From an uncultured Tannerella sp. (GTDB lineage Bacteria; Bacteroidota; Bacteroidia; Bacteroidales; Tannerellaceae), in NCBI GenBank assembly GCA_938036405.1, contig CALHPT010000370.1, positions 1 to 36,593 of the forward strand: a DNA stretch of 36,593 nucleotides, written 5' to 3'. Positions 32,574 through 36,593 of this stretch are shown here, piece by piece. The first letter of the stretch is position 1. Every line of letters begins with the position of its first letter. Under the pieces are notes generated by a model. That model was given only the letters and a program-made list of their open reading frames with translations. It had not been told where the DNA came from and searched no databases. The position numbers were made by a program, and so were the translations under genes.

Positions 32574-32581
32574 CAAACGTA
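32574..32581 (-). promoter_or_regulatory. -7 element for the YfhO-type gene
   Basis: TACGTTTG on the minus strand, about 126 bp before the start codon, giving a long leader that contains the GC hairpin. Confidence 0.5.
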
Positions 32582-32730
32582 GAGAAAAAACGACGACAGA
32601 TTGGGGCGCACACAGGTGTCGGGAGGGCGTCTGGGGGTGATTGCACGGGGTCGAAGAGGCGCGATGGACGATGGACGGTTGCCCTTTTATTCTGCCCCCC
32701 GATCGCTGCGTGCTCGTTGCAGCGGTTTCC

Positions 32731-32961
32731 ATTCACTCTATAATTGTAGATTGAATATTTTGTCGCATGCCATTCACTCTATAATGCCAGGCTTAATATT
32801 TTGTCGCATGCCATTCACTCTATAATGCCAGGCTTAATGTCAACTCAGTTTTTATTCACTCTATAATGCCAGCGTTAATATCAACTCGATTTTTATTCAC
32901 TCTATAATGCCAGGCTTAATATCCACTCGATTTTTATTCACTCTATAATTGTAGAGTGAAT
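32731..32961. repeat. Six-unit 41-bp AT-rich tandem array bounded by hairpins
   Basis: ATTCACTCTATAAT starts at 32731, 32772, 32813, 32854, 32895 and 32936, all exactly 41 bp apart. Inner units continue GCCAGGCTTAATAT and then one of two tails (TTTGTCGCATGCC or CAACTCGATTTTT). The last unit is only a perfect hairpin, ATTCACTCTA (32936-32945) with TAGAGTGAAT (32952-32961); the first unit has the same hairpin with one mismatch. The array lies between divergent genes, upstream of the fabI promoter. Confidence 0.95.
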
Positions 32962-33027
32962 AAAATCGTTGATTCTGTCCGATTCCCTGTCGGAGAAGAC
33001 AGTCATGTGGGGCGCACGCGCATGTTC

Positions 33028-33035
33028 TATCTTTG
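33028..33035 (+). promoter_or_regulatory. -7 element for fabI
   Basis: TATCTTTG lies 28 bp before the fabI start codon, a usual distance. There is no clear -33 TTTG. Confidence 0.6.
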
Positions 33036-33063
33036 CCGCCGATAAATAATTAGAGAAAGAACA

Positions 33064-33921
33064 ATGAGTTACAATTTATTGCAAGGAAAGAGAGGCATCA
33101 TCTTCGGTGCATTGAATGATTTGTCGATCGCATGGAAGGTGGCCGAAAGGGCCGTGGAAGAGGGAGCGAAGATCGCGCTGACGAACACGCCGATCGCGGT
33201 TCGTATGGGCGACGTGAACAAGCTCTCGGAGCGCCTTGGCGCACCGATGATCCCCGCCGACGCGACGAGCGTGGAGGATCTCGAAACGGTCTTCACCGAG
33301 TCGGTGCGCGAGCTGGGTGGGCCGATCGATTTCGTGCTCCACTCCATCGGTATGAGCCCCAACGTGCGCAAGAAGCGCACCTACGACGATCTGGACTACG
33401 ACCTGCTCTCGAAGACGCTCGACATCTCGGCCGTCTCCTTCCACAAGATGCTGCAGGTGGCCAAGAAGCAGGACGCCATCGCCGACGGTGGTTCCATCGT
33501 GGCCCTGACCTACGTGGCCTCGCAGCGCACCTTCTTCGGATATAACGACATGGCCGACGCCAAGAGCCTTCTGGAGTCCATCGCGCGCAGCTTTGGCTAC
33601 ATCTACGGCCGCGAAAAGGGCGTCCGGATCAACACCATCTCGCAGTCGCCTACGCTGACCACGGCCGGCAGCGGCATCAAGGGCATGGACCACCTGATGG
33701 ACTTTGCCGATAAGATGAGCCCGCTGGGCAACGCCACGGCGGACGACTGCGCCGACTACTGCGTGACGCTCTTCTCCGACCTCACGCGTAAGGTGACGAT
33801 GCAGAACCTCTTCCACGACGGTGGTTTCTCAAGCATGGGCATGAGCCTTCGCGCCATGAACCAGTACAGCAAGAGCTTCGAGGAGTTTAAGGACGAGTCC
33901 GGGAAGATCATTTACGGGTGA
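33064..33921 (+). CDS. fabI: Enoyl-[acyl-carrier-protein] reductase (NADH)
   Basis: A 285-residue short-chain dehydrogenase-like enzyme that performs the last step of each fatty-acid elongation cycle. The start LLQGKRGIIFGALNDLSIAW is the cofactor-binding loop of FabI (GxxxxxSIAW). The active-site Tyr-x6-Lys is GYNDMADAKSLLES, and a proline-containing active-site loop follows. The C-terminus FHDGGFSSMGMS is typical. It is a single-gene unit with its own promoter, a 41-bp array upstream and a strong bidirectional terminator downstream. FabI is the target of triclosan-type inhibitors. Confidence 0.96.
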   Translation: MSYNLLQGKRGIIFGALNDLSIAWKVAERAVEEGAKIALTNTPIAVRMGDVNKLSERLGAPMIPADATSVEDLETVFTESVRELGGPIDFVLHSIGMSPNVRKKRTYDDLDYDLLSKTLDISAVSFHKMLQVAKKQDAIADGGSIVALTYVASQRTFFGYNDMADAKSLLESIARSFGYIYGREKGVRINTISQSPTLTTAGSGIKGMDHLMDFADKMSPLGNATADDCADYCVTLFSDLTRKVTMQNLFHDGGFSSMGMSLRAMNQYSKSFEEFKDESGKIIYG

Positions 33922-33980
33922 TCGTTGGGGGGGCGGGAGCGATCCTTTTGTCCCGTCCTCCCCCCCCAGTCACGAAAAGC

Positions 33981-34016
33981 AAAGAGGCGCCCCGCAGAGC
34001 TGCGGGGCGCCTCTTT
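33981..34016. terminator. Bidirectional terminator between fabI and susD-like gene
   Basis: AAAGAGGCGCCCCGCA (33981-33996) and TGCGGGGCGCCTCTTT (34001-34016) form a perfect 16-bp stem with a GAGC loop and A and T ends. Just before it, a G7 run (33927-33933) faces a C8 run (33960-33967), which could form a second stem. Confidence 0.92.
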
Positions 34017-34043
34017 TAGTTTAGACGGGCAGCGTGAAGGGGA

Positions 34044-35768
34044 TCACTCGCCTTTCCAGTCGGAGATAACTCCGGATGGGTCGGGGTTGAGGATGATGGC
34101 CTTGTTCTGGTCCGTCTCATACTTATTGAAGTAGATGTTGAACCACGGCGCGCAGTATCCTTCGAGCGAATTCATGCGGTAGCCTACGGGGCAGTTCGTG
34201 CCCTTATATCCACGGGTGACTTTCAGCTCGAGGCGCTTGTAGTCCCAGAAGATGATGCCTTCGCCCCAGAACTCGATGCGCTTTTGCAACATCAACTCTT
34301 TGCGGAAATCAGCTAAGGTGGTGGCGTTGCATTTGTAGGAATCGTAGCGATACGTCTTCATAAAGCTCTCCAAAGCAGAGACACCGGCAGCGACGCCTTG
34401 GCTTGCGGCCAGCGCTTCAGCCTCGATGAAGTACATCTCCTCGACGCGCATCAGCGGATAGTCCATCGCGGCGCCCACCTTGTAGTCGATCATGTTGCCT
34501 TCGTTCGGCTTAAACTTCAGTCCGGTGTAAGCGGGCAGCGCATTGAAACCGTCGTCGGTGAGGAGCGTGCGATACTTCGTGCCCGGTCCCTTACCCGTGT
34601 CGGCGGGAGAGATCCAAGAGGCCTTACGCCAGTCGGCGTCGGGGATCTGATCGAAGAGTGCCTTGCTGACGGTGCGCATGGCAAAGTAGGTAGAGTTCGC
34701 TACACCAAAGGTCTGCTCGGGGCACATGTTAGAAGCGAAGTTGACGTAGGAGCTGTAGACGTTGGCCTCCTTCGTGATAGAACCCCACATCCAAGAAGGG
34801 GTGAGGACGGAATTGAAGCCCGTCGTGTAGCTCTTGCCACCGTACCAATCGCTCTCAGTCAGGGGCTGTGCACCGCTGGCGGTGATGGCTTCGCGGGCGA
34901 ACTGAGCCGCTTTGGCGTAGCAGTCTTTGGCAGAGGTGATGTCCGAGCGAACGGCGGTGAAGGCAGCCAGATCGGCCGGATACTTCTCGAAGCGTGTGCC
35001 CAGCTCTAACCAGGTGCGTGCCTTCAGTCCGGCGACAACGGCGGAGTTGGGCAGGTTTTTGGCTGACCGGGTGAAGCCGTTGAGGAGGTTACCGGCTGTC
35101 TCCAGTTCGTCGAGGATGTATTTGTACATCGTCTGGAAGGGGACGCGCGGGTTGTTGCGTGCTTCAGTCTCGGTGGTTGTCTCGGTGACGAGCTGCGTGG
35201 TGAGGCCATAGATCTTGTTAGCGGCCGCTTCGTTGTCGAGCTTGGCGATGCCCGTCTTCTTGTATTCGTAGAGGCGCGCCATATCGAGGTAAGCCAATGC
35301 GCGGTAAGTGTGAGCTACGCCGGCATACTGCTTCAGGAGCGGGTCGGTGGTGTTCGCATCGATCAGCCCGACGAGGTCGTTGGCTCGCTTGAGGAGCTTG
35401 AAGTAGTATCCGTAGAGCACGTAGCCCATCGAGTTGTTCACGCCGAGGCTGGTGCAAAGGCCAAACGAGGAGAAGTAGTCGTAGTCGGAGCTGTAGACAT
35501 AAAAGTCTTCGCACATCACGTCGCGCATGATACCAAAGGCGGAGTATCCGAAGTCATAGGTGTAGTCGGCACCATAGCTATCGTATTCGTTGATGTAGCC
35601 CACGATGGAGTTTTGCAGGGCTTCCATCGCGTTCTTCGACTTCATGACTTGATCCTTCGTCGCCGTGGACGACTCGGGGAAATTCTCTTCGATGCAACTG
35701 TTCAGGCCGACTGCCATAAGCAGTACGCAGCAGGCAAGGGCTTTCGTGATCAGAGTTATCTTTTTCAT
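34044..35768 (-). CDS. RagB/SusD family outer-membrane nutrient-binding lipoprotein
   Basis: A 574-residue protein. A lipoprotein signal precedes the cysteine in LMAVGLNSC (about residue 25), so it should be lipid-anchored on the outer surface. The SusD-type helical repeat core is visible: NDLVGLIDA, VAHTYRALAYLDMARLYE, VAGLKARTWLELGT, YPLMRVEEMYFIEAEALAAS and ELMLQKRIEFWGEGIIFWDYKRL. It works with the TonB-dependent channel encoded just upstream, forming the lid over the barrel. The ligand is unknown; no glycoside hydrolase or regulator is visible, and RagB-type proteins may take peptides. AAAGGA lies just upstream of ATG 35768, favouring it over the ATG at 35777. Confidence 0.95.
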   Translation of the reverse strand: MKKITLITKALACCVLLMAVGLNSCIEENFPESSTATKDQVMKSKNAMEALQNSIVGYINEYDSYGADYTYDFGYSAFGIMRDVMCEDFYVYSSDYDYFSSFGLCTSLGVNNSMGYVLYGYYFKLLKRANDLVGLIDANTTDPLLKQYAGVAHTYRALAYLDMARLYEYKKTGIAKLDNEAAANKIYGLTTQLVTETTTETEARNNPRVPFQTMYKYILDELETAGNLLNGFTRSAKNLPNSAVVAGLKARTWLELGTRFEKYPADLAAFTAVRSDITSAKDCYAKAAQFAREAITASGAQPLTESDWYGGKSYTTGFNSVLTPSWMWGSITKEANVYSSYVNFASNMCPEQTFGVANSTYFAMRTVSKALFDQIPDADWRKASWISPADTGKGPGTKYRTLLTDDGFNALPAYTGLKFKPNEGNMIDYKVGAAMDYPLMRVEEMYFIEAEALAASQGVAAGVSALESFMKTYRYDSYKCNATTLADFRKELMLQKRIEFWGEGIIFWDYKRLELKVTRGYKGTNCPVGYRMNSLEGYCAPWFNIYFNKYETDQNKAIILNPDPSGVISDWKGE

Positions 35769-35816
35769 TGTGATCATCCTTTCTTAGTTGTTATACAAGG
35801 GGGATAAGGTTGGAAC

Positions 35817-36593
35817 TTAGAATTGCAGGCTGAGGCCGGCAGAGTAAGTGCGATAGGGCGATACGCCGGCTGAGGAGGTGCTACCGGTGGTGGTAGTGCG
35901 TGGATCCAAGCCTTTGCGTTTAGACCAGTAATAGATGTTGTCGCAGGTGACGTAGAAACGCAGGTTGCGGACACCGCCCAGACGCTTGGTCAGGTTATCA
36001 GGCACCGTGTAACCGAGCTGAATGTTCTGGAAGTTGAGGTAGCTACCGTCGATGAGGAAGCGGTCAGACTGTCCGGCGGAGTTAAGGTCGTCGAAGTACC
36101 AGCGAGGAATTTCAGAGCTGGTGTTCTCGGGCGACCATGCGTTGAAGACGTCCTTGTGCAAGCGGAAACCACTGGCCGAAGAGGAGATGGGGTTAGACAT
36201 CATACCTGCATATCCGTAGTCGTAGATCTTGCCACCCACGGAGTAAGAGAACTGTGCCGAGAGGTCGAAGCCGCGGTAGCTGAGCGAGGTGCCAAAACCA
36301 CCGTAGAGATCCGGGTTCGGGTCGCCGCAGAGGTAATAGTCTGCATTAGAGAAAGAGTCCGTCGTCTTCTCTTCGCCGGTCGTCTTGTCGGTGTAATACC
36401 ACAGCGATTTGCCTTCGGAAGACAGACCTGCAAAGCGGTGGATACGCCATGTGTTGATGGGCAGGCCTTCACCGTAGTAACGGATGCCATTCACATAGCC
36501 GTCGTATCCGCCCACGTTGTTCGTCTTCTTTTCTTCGGGCAGGTAAGAGATCTTGTTCTTGTAGTGGGTCAGGTTGAGGTTGATGGTCCATAC
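35817..36593 (-). CDS. RagA/SusC family TonB-dependent outer-membrane channel (3' part)
   Basis: About 258 residues of the C-terminal beta-barrel, continuing past the right edge. The visible part begins WTINLNLTHYKNKISYLPEE and has the amphipathic strand pattern and tyrosine-rich turns of SusC barrels. These include YGGFGTSLSYRGFDLSAQF, YLNFQNIQLGYTVP and LRFYVTCDNIYYWS. It ends in a last strand with terminal phenylalanine (YSAGLSLQF), the signal for BAM-dependent insertion. It lies 48 bp before the SusD-like gene on the same strand, the standard susC-susD order. Plug and TonB-box regions are outside the window. Confidence 0.95.
   Translation of the reverse strand, partial: VWTINLNLTHYKNKISYLPEEKKTNNVGGYDGYVNGIRYYGEGLPINTWRIHRFAGLSSEGKSLWYYTDKTTGEEKTTDSFSNADYYLCGDPNPDLYGGFGTSLSYRGFDLSAQFSYSVGGKIYDYGYAGMMSNPISSSASGFRLHKDVFNAWSPENTSSEIPRWYFDDLNSAGQSDRFLIDGSYLNFQNIQLGYTVPDNLTKRLGGVRNLRFYVTCDNIYYWSKRKGLDPRTTTTGSTSSAGVSPYRTYSAGLSLQF

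Overview
The window looks like a high-GC member of the Bacteroidales, most like Tannerella or Porphyromonas. Supporting signs are a RagA/SusC-RagB/SusD pair at the right edge, an S46 dipeptidyl-peptidase of the DPP7 type, a DUF4835 (PorD-like) protein linked to type IX secretion, a DUF6261 protein, AsnA, and many promoters of the Bacteroides form (-33 TTTG, -7 TAnnTTTG). The genus is inferred from gene content only. Most genes are chromosomal housekeeping genes. No phage, transposase, CRISPR-Cas locus, rRNA or tRNA was recognised.

Layout. 1-2.3 kb: the tail of an odd chimeric ORF, a small AT-richer P-loop NTPase, a palindromic 42-bp repeat array, and a LytTR regulator coupled to a membrane-anchored phosphodiester-glycosidase-like protein whose 3' end is tandemly duplicated. 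2.5-3.8 kb: two small exported proteins behind a consensus promoter. 4.4-8.3 kb: dnaN, coaBC and the DUF4835 gene. 8.4-8.7 kb: a 13-unit array of 22-bp repeats between convergent genes. 8.7-18.3 kb, all minus strand: glycosyltransferase, DPP7, a DUF389 membrane protein, a flippase, ruvB and an acetyl-CoA hydrolase/CoA-transferase. 18.5-24.8 kb, plus strand: nadE, DUF6261, a HAD phosphatase and relA. 25.2-27.8 kb, minus strand: a CCA-adding-type nucleotidyltransferase and asnA. 27.9-29.9 kb, plus strand: a YeiH-type transporter, greA and a HIT protein. 30-32.4 kb: a YfhO-type membrane protein (minus). 33 kb: fabI (plus). 34-36.6 kb: susD and the 3' part of susC (minus).

Two things stand out. 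First, many intergenic gaps carry their own tandem array. Six of these arrays have a unit of 41-42 bp although their unit sequences are unrelated, and most units contain or derive from a palindrome. The fixed length with free sequence is hard to explain by descent from one repeat. Second, the nadE product keeps an intact NAD synthetase half, but its glutaminase half lacks all three catalytic residues (Glu to His46, Lys to Asn115, Cys to Gly154). It is therefore predicted to depend on free ammonia, like the AsnA encoded nearby. Together with a DPP7 peptidase this would suit an ammonia-rich, peptide-fermenting habitat; that link is inference.
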